Below, piece by piece: positions 15,050-23,056 of a stretch of 64,000 nucleotides of DNA (position 1 is its first letter; each line of letters begins with the position of its first letter). Both the position numbers and the translations under genes were made by a program. The notes below the pieces were generated by a model. It saw only the letters and a program-made list of their open reading frames with translations, did not search any database and was not told where the DNA came from. The DNA is from Chloroflexota bacterium (lineage in GTDB: Bacteria > Chloroflexota > Dehalococcoidia > Bin125), in assembly GCA_028875225.1 (NCBI GenBank), contig JAPPFB010000002.1:186001-250000 (forward strand). The letters are read 5' to 3'.

Positions 15050-15312
15050 CAGTCACAACGGCCGAGTGCGCAAACAAGATACTCATCGGTGATGTCGTGA
15101 CGAAGTGGCTTCCACGTCCTGACGATTTCGGCAATCGTCTGCCCATGCCGACGCCCTCGATATGGCGGATCAACCAGGCCTTCGTCGTAGAGCGCTTCCC
15201 AAACCTCGTCCGGTTCTTCGTCGCCCCAGTCAAGCGGCAGACGAGATTCGAGGACGGGTTCGCCCCTCGCCGGCTGTCGGATGCGCTGTTGACTCTGCTC
15301 TTCGCTGGTCAC
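15040..15312 (-). CDS. Putative antitoxin partner of the VapC-like toxin
   Basis: A 90-residue acidic protein assigned by position only: same strand, stop overlapping the PIN gene start by 10 bases. The sequence (LPLDWGDEEPDEVWEALYDEG, then RGRRHGQTIAEIVRTW) has no recognisable ribbon-helix-helix, AbrB or Phd DNA-binding motif. It ends in an unusual GRCDCCQ with three cysteines. GRRHGQTIAEIV faintly recalls the GRPVARLV strand of Phd-type antitoxins. If the frame is right it is a divergent antitoxin; otherwise the frame may be spurious. Confidence 0.45.
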   Translation of the reverse strand: MTSEEQSQQRIRQPARGEPVLESRLPLDWGDEEPDEVWEALYDEGLVDPPYRGRRHGQTIAEIVRTWKPLRHDITDEYLVCALGRCDCCQ

Positions 15313-15370
15313 CGCTAGACCTTGCTGTACCGGTTCAGGCTACCAAGAGATTCGAGCGTCGGTCATCGCG

Positions 15371-16843
15371 TCACCTCTGGCCAAGCCACTTCGGATCGAG
15401 GAGGCGGAGGACGGTTTCGATTGACTCGGTCTTGTCGAAGCGGAGGTAGGACTGGGACTTGGAGACTTGCTGATCGCCGAAGAAGAAGCGTTCGTAGAGT
15501 TCCTGGCGGCCGGCGAGGGAGGTGCCGACGACGTCCCAGGCGAGGCGGAAGAGAGGGACCTTGTCGATGCCTTCATCGGTCATCTCGGCTGCGCCTTTGA
15601 AGTACCGCTCGACCGCTGGGCCGATGGCTTCGCTGATCGCTTCCATGTTGGCCGCGGACGGGGCGGCCATGAAGTTGCTGCCGCCGATCTGCTTGATGTG
15701 GTCGATGATCTGGACGTAGTACTCGGGGAAGAGTCGGAGGCCGGCGGTGATCGCGTTGGCGTTGCAGTACCAGACGCCGTTGTCGGGGTTCTCGACGGCG
15801 CCTTCGACCGCCGCAATCGCGATCGACTCCAGCGTCTGCAGCATGGTGACGATTTCACCGAGACGGATCTGGACGTTGATGAACGAGTTGGTCTGCGCGT
15901 TCTCGGCGATCAGATGGGCCAGGCCCAGCAGGAAGCGAGTCTTTGCGACGTTCTTGACGATGACGTGGTGACCGAGCGATTCCTGGAAGCGCATGACCAT
16001 CAGTGCCGTGTTGTGGATCTTCTCGTCCTGGTAGCCGAAGACGTTCTCCCAGGGCACTTCGACGTCGTCGAAGACAGCGACGGTGTCGATCTCCTCGAAG
16101 CGGCTGGAGATCGGGTAGTCGTGGGTGGAGCGGTTGGGGTCGAAGGAGTCGCGGCAGACCCAGTGCAGGCCCGGCGCGTCGACTGGGATGGTGAAGCAGA
16201 GCGCGTACTTGAGCTCCGCTTCGCCCTTGACGATCGGCAGGACCATCGAGAGGTTTTCGTCGGAGAACGGCGCCAGCGTGCCGAGGATGCGCGCGCCTCG
16301 CACGATGACGCCGTCCGGGGTTCGCTTGACGACGCCGGCGTTGAGGAAGGGTTCCTGTTCGCCCAGCGGGGTCTTGCGGTCGATCTGGGGCGTGATGAAG
16401 GTATGCGTCAGGCAGATGTCGTTGCGGCGGCAATGGTCGAGGATCCCCACGGCGTGCTTGCCGAGCTGGGGATCCTGTTGACCCCAATGATGCTCGGCTG
16501 CGGCGACGCCAGCGATGGCGGCGTTCATGTAGTCGGGCGCGCGTCCGAGTTGTCCGCCGGTGTGTTCGGCCCAGGCGGCGTAGGCCGCCGAGCGCTTGCG
16601 CAGGTCGTCTTTCGAGCGCGGAATCTTGAACGAGCGGTGGGAACGTTCGCCGTCTTCATCCTCGTAGGTGAGGATGTCGCGGTTGGCCGGGTCGCACTGG
16701 AAGTCGTAGTACCCGGCGATGGTGTGGGCGGCGTTGGCGAAGCCGGGCGCGGTGGTGACGTCTTCCACCAGCGCGCCGTTGTGCCAGATACGCCGTTGAT
16801 CCTTCAGCCCGGCCAGGTAGGCCGCGCCGTCGCGCATGGCCAT
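15371..16843 (-). CDS. HpaB-type flavin-dependent (4-hydroxyphenylacetate 3-hydroxylase family) monooxygenase
   Basis: A 490-residue protein of the FADH2-dependent aromatic hydroxylase family with an acyl-CoA-dehydrogenase-like fold. Characteristic stretches are LTHTFITPQIDRK, RTPDGVIVRGARILGTLAPFSDE, RFEEIDTVAVFDDVEVPWENVF and GGSNFMAAPS near the C-terminus. Members hydroxylate phenols using reduced flavin from a separate reductase, which is not encoded nearby. It is translated 12 bases after a small VOC dioxygenase gene, suggesting a hydroxylation then ring-cleavage pair. The aromatic substrate is not predictable. Confidence 0.88.
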   Translation of the reverse strand: MAMRDGAAYLAGLKDQRRIWHNGALVEDVTTAPGFANAAHTIAGYYDFQCDPANRDILTYEDEDGERSHRSFKIPRSKDDLRKRSAAYAAWAEHTGGQLGRAPDYMNAAIAGVAAAEHHWGQQDPQLGKHAVGILDHCRRNDICLTHTFITPQIDRKTPLGEQEPFLNAGVVKRTPDGVIVRGARILGTLAPFSDENLSMVLPIVKGEAELKYALCFTIPVDAPGLHWVCRDSFDPNRSTHDYPISSRFEEIDTVAVFDDVEVPWENVFGYQDEKIHNTALMVMRFQESLGHHVIVKNVAKTRFLLGLAHLIAENAQTNSFINVQIRLGEIVTMLQTLESIAIAAVEGAVENPDNGVWYCNANAITAGLRLFPEYYVQIIDHIKQIGGSNFMAAPSAANMEAISEAIGPAVERYFKGAAEMTDEGIDKVPLFRLAWDVVGTSLAGRQELYERFFFGDQQVSKSQSYLRFDKTESIETVLRLLDPKWLGQR

Positions 16844-16855
16844 TGATCGAATGAC

Positions 16856-17410
16856 CTAGTCGCCGCCGGTGAAGGCGGGCGTCGGTTCGTCGACGAGGGC
16901 CTCCTCGCCCTCGGTCGGGAGGACCTCTGCGTAGTTGAGGGCGCCGTCGATGTCGCCCTCCCAGTGCTCGCGGGGAAGTTCGTAGAGCACTTCGATGCCG
17001 TGGCCGTCGGGGTCGTTGATGTAGACCGAGTGGGTCATGCCGTGGTTGATGCGCAGGTTGAACTTGACGCCTTTGGACTGAAGGAAGGCGATCTGCTTGA
17101 GCCACGAGTCGCGGTCCGGGTAGTGAACCGCGAGGTGATTGAGTCCGGGTCGGCGGGGAGCCATCGACCAGTCGCCGGAGTCCTCGGAGTCGCCCATGAT
17201 CTCGGCCAGGGCGAGGTCGTGGTGGCTCTCGGAGAGGCCGTTGTAGAAGCGCATAGTCATCGAACGCTGATCGCGGGGCTTGAGCGATCCGATGTGGCGG
17301 AAGCCCATCACATCGGTCCAGAACTCGTGGGCGACCTCGATGTCGCGCACGTTGAGGACCAGGTGATTGACGCCGACGGGGGTCATTGCGCGGGCGGGTG
17401 CGTCACTCAT
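16856..17410 (-). CDS. VOC family extradiol-type dioxygenase
   Basis: A 184-residue protein of the vicinal oxygen chelate fold with two beta-alpha-beta-beta-beta modules. Putative metal ligands are His in GVNHLVLNV (residue about 15), His in LNHLAVHY (about 92) and Glu in GHGIEVLYELP (about 141). The segment NHGMTHSVYINDPDGHGIE is typical of single-domain extradiol dioxygenases. It comes first in a two-gene operon with the HpaB-type hydroxylase, whose catechol product it might cleave. A glyoxalase-like role is possible. Confidence 0.83.
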   Translation of the reverse strand: MSDAPARAMTPVGVNHLVLNVRDIEVAHEFWTDVMGFRHIGSLKPRDQRSMTMRFYNGLSESHHDLALAEIMGDSEDSGDWSMAPRRPGLNHLAVHYPDRDSWLKQIAFLQSKGVKFNLRINHGMTHSVYINDPDGHGIEVLYELPREHWEGDIDGALNYAEVLPTEGEEALVDEPTPAFTGGD

Positions 17411-17804
17411 GATTCGTCTTCTTTCCGATCATCCAACTCGCCGAGACTGATCGAAGTCAAAGGTACCAAACGCCGGATGAACCCTGGGCTCGTTCATGCG
17501 GCGCGAAGTGGGTCGACGCTGAACAGCGGGCGAATTCCGATGGAGACCTGCGAATCTGCTGTTGGGGACTGACGATCGTGCGTGCGGGTGTTCAGATTTG
17601 TCCAGATTTGTCCAGATCAGTCCGGATTGGGCTCGATTGGGATAGGTTTCTTCCGGCTGAATCCACGCGGTTCCAGGGCCGTCCAGATTCGTCGCGGGAT
17701 GTTGGCGGATTGGAGCCGGCGCACTTGCCGTGTGGGAGATCATACGTTCTGATCGTAGCCCGATTGGTCGACGGCGACCGATGCCGCCGTGACGCAAACA
17801 GGTC
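17411..17804. other. 394-base intergenic region upstream of the hydroxylase operon
   Basis: I see no convincing gene; the open frames here lack family signal. The region holds the four-fold 10-bp repeat at 17591-17630 and a looser related GTCCAGATTCGTC at about 17680. It is upstream of the VOC-HpaB operon and downstream of the phosphotransferase-like gene, so it should carry the operon promoter. Confidence 0.5.
17591..17630. repeat. Four 10-bp tandem repeats, candidate operator array
   Basis: Consecutive decamers TTCAGATTTG, TCCAGATTTG, TCCAGATCAG and TCCGGATTGG repeat at exactly one helical turn. They lie about 180 to 220 bases upstream of the VOC gene start. Iteration on one face of DNA is typical of cooperative regulator sites, but the regulator is unknown. 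Confidence 0.45.
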
Positions 17805-18713
17805 CTAGCGCAGTTGCTTGAGGGCGTTGGCGACGGATTCGCTTTCGGGGCCGTCGCGGTCGGCGGCTTCGGCCAGGTCGCGGAAGCGTGCGACGGTCTG
17901 CTGGAGGCGGATGCGGCGGAAGAGGGCGGCGTCGGCGGTGGAGCCGAGTTCTCCGTAGTGTTCGACGATGCGCCAGCCCAGCTCGGTTCCGTAGCAATCA
18001 ATCAGCTGAGCGAAGTCGACGGCCGGGTCGGCGACGCGGAGTCCGTGCCAGCCGGTGACGGCGGTGAGCTGTTGGACCAACGGGTCGACGTGCAGGCGTT
18101 CGACGGAGACGCCGCCGTGCACTAGGCGCGGCTCGATGTTCCAGACCGCGTCGTCGCCGAGCAAGCGCGACCACCAGCGCCGCGCCCAGGTGATCTGCGA
18201 CCAGTTGACGAGGGGGCGCATGATGGTCAGCGAGCGGCGGGAGAGCGCCTCGTGCTGGTCGCGCCACTCTCGGAACGCAGGCGCGCCCAACCCTCGGGCG
18301 CGCTCGACGGAGAATTCATGCAGCTCATGGAAGAAGCCGGCCAGGTCGCGCACGAGGCGCTCACGATTCTGCTCCACGATCAGTTCCGGCCTCAGTGGAC
18401 GACCCTCCGTTTGCCGAGCGGCGCGCCAGTGACGCTTCCAGTTGTCGACGTGATCGGATTCCTCCCAGAGCGGCACCGTCGGGCTGAGGAAACCGCGCAG
18501 ATGGGGCATCACGGAGGACATGACGGTCAGCTGCTCGGAGGCGGCCTCGGATTGCGGGAAGAGCGCGATCCAGCCTTCCCACTCAACCCTGATCAGGTCG
18601 GCGTCGGGCTCCTCGACGACGCTGAGGTCGTCGGCCTCGATGTCGGGGAATCGCGCGCCCAGCGCGAATGCGAGCTCAGTCGCTCGATCGGCGATCGCTG
18701 GCGCTGACGGCAT
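17805..18713 (-). CDS. Phosphotransferase-fold protein lacking both catalytic aspartates
   Basis: A 302-residue protein of the aminoglycoside phosphotransferase/kinase-like superfamily by its C-terminal layout. LVHGGVSVERLHVD occupies the place of the catalytic loop LVHGDxxxxN, and AVTGWHGLRVADPAVDFAQL that of the metal-binding VIDW....GDPAYDLA strand. In both, the key Asp is Gly, so kinase activity is unlikely. The N-terminal lobe keeps an IRVEWEGWIALFPQ strand. The ATG at 18713 shares its A with the TAA of the M23 peptidase gene upstream, so the two are coupled. A scaffolding or small-molecule-binding role is inferred. Confidence 0.7.
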   Translation of the reverse strand: MPSAPAIADRATELAFALGARFPDIEADDLSVVEEPDADLIRVEWEGWIALFPQSEAASEQLTVMSSVMPHLRGFLSPTVPLWEESDHVDNWKRHWRAARQTEGRPLRPELIVEQNRERLVRDLAGFFHELHEFSVERARGLGAPAFREWRDQHEALSRRSLTIMRPLVNWSQITWARRWWSRLLGDDAVWNIEPRLVHGGVSVERLHVDPLVQQLTAVTGWHGLRVADPAVDFAQLIDCYGTELGWRIVEHYGELGSTADAALFRRIRLQQTVARFRDLAEAADRDGPESESVANALKQLR

Positions 18714-19981
18714 TAGTTGAGTGTATCGGCGGTCTGCCCGGATTCCGGAGGAGCCGGCGGCAGCGGCGCCTGATCTTCGCCCAGCCACTGGACGGGATCG
18801 ACGTCGACGCCCTGGATGATCACTTCCCAATGCAGGTGCGGCCCGGTCGAGAGGCCGGTCGTGCCGATGTTGCCGAGCCAGTCGCCGGGAGCGACCTCCA
18901 TGCCTTCGCGGACGGCGATCAGCGACATGTGCCAGTAACCGCTGTAGACGCCGGCGCCGTGGTCGAGGATGACACCCATGCCATGGATTATCAGTTCACC
19001 GGTCCAGACCACCGTCCCGGGGGCCGGAGCGACGATGGGATCGCCGTGATCGGCGGCGATGTCGTGGCCGTGGTGCCAGCCATCGGACAGGACGCCGTCG
19101 TACGAGCGTTTTGCTCCGAAGACGCCGGTGACTTCGCCCTGAACGGGCAGGAGCCACGGTGTTCGCCAGCGAGCGGGGCCGGACACCAGGACGTTGTGGA
19201 CGAAGCGGACGTCGTGATCTCGCTGGATCTCGGCCGGGTCGGCGGCGATTCCGGTTCCGCCGAGGATGACCTCCTCAAACGGGGCGGCGCTGGCCAGGAC
19301 GATGATCGAGGATGAGATTGATCGCAGCCAGGAACCGCCGGGGCCGTAGAGGTCGACGACGACATCGGTCGAGCCGGTCGCGGCGTCGCGCGGTATCGCG
19401 ACGACCGCCCACCAGACGCCTGGCTCCGTATCGAGCAGATTCCAACTGCGCCCAGCGATTGTCGCGGCCACCGCGGAGGCCTCGTCGCTCTCGACCGTGA
19501 GCGACAGCGCCTCACCCTGGGTAACGAGATTCGGCATGGTTATGATGACGAGATGCGCCTCGGCATCGACGGGCGCTTCTTGCTGAGTCTCGCGCTCGAG
19601 CTGATCTTGCCGGTCTTCGTCCGGTTCGTTCTGCTCGGTCTCCGCTGCCTGAACGGACTGCACGTCGCCTGATTCGCGCTCGACCGTCGGCTGCTGGTCT
19701 TCGGTGGGCGGCTGCTGCTGGGGCGCCGGCTGCTGCTCCGCATCTTCAACCGGAGCCACGGATTGTGCGGCAGCTTGATCGGTCTCCTCGGACGAGGGCT
19801 CTGCCGGCGCCGGTTCCGGCTGATCCATGGCATCGGCGGCGTTGGTTGTCGCGACGACGGCGACCTGCGCGGAAGTCTGGACGGGATCGTCATCGGGCTG
19901 CAGGAGGACGGCCAGTCCCGCTCCGACGGCGGCGGACAGCAGAGCCAGGATCGCTATCGAGACCAGGAATCGACCGCTCAC
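18713..19981 (-). CDS. M23 family metallopeptidase with N-terminal membrane anchor
   Basis: A 422-residue cell-envelope protein. Residues about 4-28 form a signal anchor (FLVSIAILALLSAAVGAGLAVLL), followed by ~110 residues of Gln/Glu/Pro/Asp-rich linker, then a beta-rich domain. The C-terminal LytM-type domain has GWHHGHDIAADHG (zinc His and Asp) and STGPHLHWE (HxH). It probably cleaves peptidoglycan cross-links outside the membrane. The start is GTG 19981. It is the first gene of a pair with the pseudo-phosphotransferase and divergent from the cupin gene at 20102. Confidence 0.88.
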   Translation of the reverse strand: MSGRFLVSIAILALLSAAVGAGLAVLLQPDDDPVQTSAQVAVVATTNAADAMDQPEPAPAEPSSEETDQAAAQSVAPVEDAEQQPAPQQQPPTEDQQPTVERESGDVQSVQAAETEQNEPDEDRQDQLERETQQEAPVDAEAHLVIITMPNLVTQGEALSLTVESDEASAVAATIAGRSWNLLDTEPGVWWAVVAIPRDAATGSTDVVVDLYGPGGSWLRSISSSIIVLASAAPFEEVILGGTGIAADPAEIQRDHDVRFVHNVLVSGPARWRTPWLLPVQGEVTGVFGAKRSYDGVLSDGWHHGHDIAADHGDPIVAPAPGTVVWTGELIIHGMGVILDHGAGVYSGYWHMSLIAVREGMEVAPGDWLGNIGTTGLSTGPHLHWEVIIQGVDVDPVQWLGEDQAPLPPAPPESGQTADTLN

Positions 19982-20101
19982 ACACGGACTCCGATGCCCG
20001 AAGCAATGCTGAGATTGGCGTCCAGCGGTTGGTTGACGCCGCTGGCCCTCGTACCCTCACTCTAGTCAGGGCAACGGACGGCAGAACGGCGAGGAGGCTT
20101 C

Positions 20102-20518
20102 GTGACGAAGGAATCGGGGACATCGACCATCCTCGCCGGCCCGCCGCTGGAACGTATTGCCAAGCCGTGGGGCGAAGAGCTGATCCTCAAACGGACGGCA
20201 CGCACCGTCGTCAAGGCGCTGCGGATCGGGCCACACCGGCGCCTGTCGCTTCAGTTCCACCGCCGGAAGCACGAGACGTTGATGCTGCTCAGCGGCGAGG
20301 CGGAGCTGACGTTCGGTCCCAGCATCGACACGTTGGGTGAGATTGCGCTGCGTGAAGACGTTCACTGGGAGATCGACGCAGGCGTGTTGCATCGGATCTG
20401 CGCCGGACCGTCGGGCGCCGACATCCTCGAGATCGCCTCGCGTCTGCCCGACGATGTCGAGGACATCGTGCGCCTGGCGGACGACTACGGGCGCGTGGAC
20501 ACCCACGAACGAGTCTGA
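20102..20518 (+). CDS. Mannose-6-phosphate isomerase-type cupin protein
   Basis: A 138-residue single cupin resembling the C-terminal domain of type II phosphomannose isomerase. Motif KPWGEE near residue 23, SLQFHRRKHETLMLLSGEAEL (metal histidines and glutamate) and the late HRICAGPSG histidine are present. It would bind a divalent metal and act on a sugar phosphate or serve as sugar-nucleotide partner. The start is GTG 20102, immediately after GGAGGCTTC. It is followed after 11 bases by the sigma-like gene. Confidence 0.82.
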   Translation: MTKESGTSTILAGPPLERIAKPWGEELILKRTARTVVKALRIGPHRRLSLQFHRRKHETLMLLSGEAELTFGPSIDTLGEIALREDVHWEIDAGVLHRICAGPSGADILEIASRLPDDVEDIVRLADDYGRVDTHERV

Positions 20519-20529
20519 TTGCCGGTCCT

Positions 20530-21036
20530 GTGGCATCGCGAGAACTGTTCCAGCGGATCGTCGAGGGCGACGAGATCGCCCTGCGCGACGCATTCCGCAG
20601 TTACGGCGCGACGGCGAGGGAGCTGGCCCGGCGAGTCGTTGGTCCAGAACAGGCCGATGAGATCGTCGAAGAGGCATTTCTGCTGATCTGGTCGGAGCCG
20701 GACCACTGGGCGTCCGAGGCGCTGGACGTTCAGCTTCTTCGGGTTGTGCGCGATCTGGCGCTGGCGGTGCGCCGTCGCGGCGTCACCGCGGTGCTGGCCG
20801 CACAGGACCTGCAACCGTTCGTGATGGCCCCTGATCCAGGGATGCCCGATGTCGTCCACGAGCTTGACCACGACGAACTGCAACGAGTCATGTTGCGTTT
20901 GCCGAGCGACCAGGGTCGTCAACTGGAGGACGCCTGGCTGGATGGTCTGCGAGGGGATGACGAAGCGCTGAACGAGGCCCTGGACACGGTGGCCGGCGCC
21001 ATGTTGAGCGGTCATCTGACGCGGCAGGCGCGCTAG
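20530..21036 (+). CDS. Degenerate ECF sigma factor-like protein
   Basis: A 168-residue protein. The first ~90 residues align to sigma region 2: FQRIVEGDEIALRDAFRSYGATARELARRVVGPEQADEIVEEAFLLIW. Where region 4 should carry a helix-turn-helix (GLS..EIA..LG...GTVKSR), the sequence reads WLDGLRGDDEALNEALDTVAG, with no recognition helix. The start codon is GTG. The gene is immediately followed, stop codon abutting start codon, by an RskA-like anti-sigma gene, which supports its sigma ancestry. DNA binding through region 4 is doubtful. Confidence 0.68.
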   Translation: MASRELFQRIVEGDEIALRDAFRSYGATARELARRVVGPEQADEIVEEAFLLIWSEPDHWASEALDVQLLRVVRDLALAVRRRGVTAVLAAQDLQPFVMAPDPGMPDVVHELDHDELQRVMLRLPSDQGRQLEDAWLDGLRGDDEALNEALDTVAGAMLSGHLTRQAR

Positions 21037-21771
21037 ATGTCGGAACCAGTTGAGCCTGTGGAGCCTGTAGAGGTGGGGGAGCGGACCGACGAGCTGCCGT
21101 TGGCGGCGTTCTATCTGGGACTGCTCGAGGGCGCCGAGCAGGAGATGGTGCAGCGGGCGGTACGGTCTGACTCTGCGATCCGCAGGCGTTCCGCGCCCTG
21201 GCCGACCGCGGTGGCCGCGATCACCTGCGCGAGCCTCGTGATCGACCGATCGAGCGTCGAAGCGCGGCTCGAACAGCGGCTGATCCAGCGCGCGCGGCTT
21301 GAGCGTCCGCCGCAGGTTCGCTCGCGGCGCACCTTGCGCCGGGCGGGTCGCAGTTCGGTCTGGCTGCTGCTGGCCGGCCTGGTGGCCGTGGCGGCGTTGT
21401 TCGGATACCTCGCATTCCGCGGCGACGATCCGATCTCCGGTCAGGCGGTCGCCCTGACCGACGACGGCGTGACAGGCGTCCTGCTGCCGCGCTACGAGGA
21501 GCGGCTGTTCGCCCTGATCTTCTGGGGGCTGCCGCAGCTTGAAGCAGGCGAACGCTGGCAACTCTGGCTGGTGCGTGAATCGGGAGCGGTCGAACCCGGG
21601 CCGATTTTCGAGCGGGACGCCGAGGGACGGGCGGCGGTCTCGGTCAATCCGAACGAGTTGGAATCCGACGACGCGCTGATTGGATTCGCGGTGTCGCGAG
21701 ACAATCCGAGCGAACGAACGGACGGGACTCCGTCCTCGGAGGACATCCTGTATCAGTTCTCGCGTCCGTAG
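21037..21771 (+). CDS. Anti-sigma-K factor RskA family membrane protein
   Basis: A 244-residue protein with one membrane helix (SVWLLLAGLVAVAALFGYLAF, about 107-127). The C-terminal outer domain contains LPQLEAGERWQLWLVRESGAVEPGP, the RskA signature. The N-terminal part (ELPLAAFYLGLLEGAEQEMVQ) resembles the cytoplasmic sigma-binding segment. It should hold the sigma-like protein encoded directly upstream at the membrane. The Arg-rich middle (95-107) is a positive-inside flank. Confidence 0.8.
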   Translation: MSEPVEPVEPVEVGERTDELPLAAFYLGLLEGAEQEMVQRAVRSDSAIRRRSAPWPTAVAAITCASLVIDRSSVEARLEQRLIQRARLERPPQVRSRRTLRRAGRSSVWLLLAGLVAVAALFGYLAFRGDDPISGQAVALTDDGVTGVLLPRYEERLFALIFWGLPQLEAGERWQLWLVRESGAVEPGPIFERDAEGRAAVSVNPNELESDDALIGFAVSRDNPSERTDGTPSSEDILYQFSRP

Positions 21772-21846
21772 CGGGGATTCCTCGGGGATTCGCCCGGGTC
21801 GCGGGTAAACTGGCCAGAAGCGCGCGAACACTGACGAGGACGCACG

Positions 21847-23016
21847 ATGGACTTTGAATTCAACACCGACCAGGAAGCATGGCGGAACGAGATTCGCGGA
21901 TGGATCCGCGATGAGTTCGGGGAAGACTGGAACGGGCTCGACGTCTCCAACGACGAAGAGGGGTCGGACGAGGCCTGGGAGTTCTCGAAAGGCATCCGCA
22001 GCAAGCTGGCGGAGAAGGGCTGGACGGCGCCGGCCTGGCCGACCGAGCACGGCGGCATGGGTCTGTCGTTCGCGGAGCAGGCGATCTTCAACGAGGAGTT
22101 GGCCTATCACCGCGTTCCCGGTCCCGATCTGATCTCGGTCGGCTACGTTGGCCCGACGCTGCTGGTCTACGGCACGGACGACCAGAAGAGCCAGTTTCTC
22201 GACGACATCGTCAACTCGCGGGCGTCGTGGTGCCAGGGCTACTCGGAGCCCGGTTCCGGATCCGACCTGGCCTCGCTGCAGACTCGCGCGGTCAAGGACG
22301 GCGACGACTATGTGATCAATGGTCAGAAGATCTGGACATCGAACGCGCACCGAGCCGACTGGATGTTCGCGCTGGTGCGGACCGACCCGGACGCGCCGAA
22401 GCACCGTGGGATCACCTACCTGCTGGTCGACATGAACACGCCGGGGATTACTGTGCGGCCGCTGATCAACATGCTGGGCGGACATGGATTCAACGAGGTC
22501 TTCTTCGAGGACGTGCGCGTGCCCGTGGAGAACCGCGTGGGCGAGGAAAATCGCGGCTGGTACGTGGGCATGGCGACGATGGACTTCGAGCGCTCCGCGC
22601 TGTCGGGCAGCGCGGCGCTGCGGCGAAACTTCGAGGACTTCATCGACTACCTCGGGGAGAATCCGGCTGCGACGCGCGAGGCAAAGCTTGGCGTCGCCGA
22701 CACGGCGATCAACATCGAGGTCTCGCGGATGCTGTCGCTGCGCGTCCTGTCGATGCAGCAGGGCGGGCTGGCCCCGAACCATGAGGCGTCGGTGGCGAAG
22801 ATGTTCTCGTCCGAGCTTTCGCAGCGCTTCGCGCGCTTCGGGATCAACACGATGGGCAGCTACGGACAGGTGCGCAAGGGCGACCCGTACGCGCAGATGA
22901 AGGGCTGGTTCACCGAGCAGTACATGTCCTCGGTGCCGGCCACGATCGCGGGCGGATCGTCGGAGATTCAGCGCGGGATCATCGCGACGCGCGGCCTCGG
23001 CCTGCCCCGGGCTTAG
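21847..23016 (+). CDS. Acyl-CoA dehydrogenase
   Basis: A 389-residue FAD flavoprotein that introduces the alpha-beta double bond into an acyl-CoA. QGYSEPGSGSDLASLQTRA and YVINGQKIWTSNAH are the FAD/acyl-CoA signature region (about 128-160), and AGGSSEIQRGIIATRGLGLPR is the C-terminal signature. The ribosome site is GAGGACGCACG before ATG 21847. It is downstream of the RskA gene but separated by 75 bases. It probably works with the CoA-transferases and enoyl-CoA hydratase elsewhere in the window; the chain specificity is unknown. Confidence 0.92.
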   Translation: MDFEFNTDQEAWRNEIRGWIRDEFGEDWNGLDVSNDEEGSDEAWEFSKGIRSKLAEKGWTAPAWPTEHGGMGLSFAEQAIFNEELAYHRVPGPDLISVGYVGPTLLVYGTDDQKSQFLDDIVNSRASWCQGYSEPGSGSDLASLQTRAVKDGDDYVINGQKIWTSNAHRADWMFALVRTDPDAPKHRGITYLLVDMNTPGITVRPLINMLGGHGFNEVFFEDVRVPVENRVGEENRGWYVGMATMDFERSALSGSAALRRNFEDFIDYLGENPAATREAKLGVADTAINIEVSRMLSLRVLSMQQGGLAPNHEASVAKMFSSELSQRFARFGINTMGSYGQVRKGDPYAQMKGWFTEQYMSSVPATIAGGSSEIQRGIIATRGLGLPRA

Positions 23017-23056
23017 CCTTACAGGACGATTCTGAGCAGCGCGTCGGAGGCGTCGG

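Noticed and set aside
15467-16846. 459-residue open frame on the plus strand
   Set aside because: Shadow of the HpaB-type hydroxylase; Asp/Val/Arg-rich with no motif.
17591-17630. CRISPR-like array
   Set aside because: The 10-base units abut with no spacers, and no repeat-spacer array or cas gene occurs anywhere in the window.
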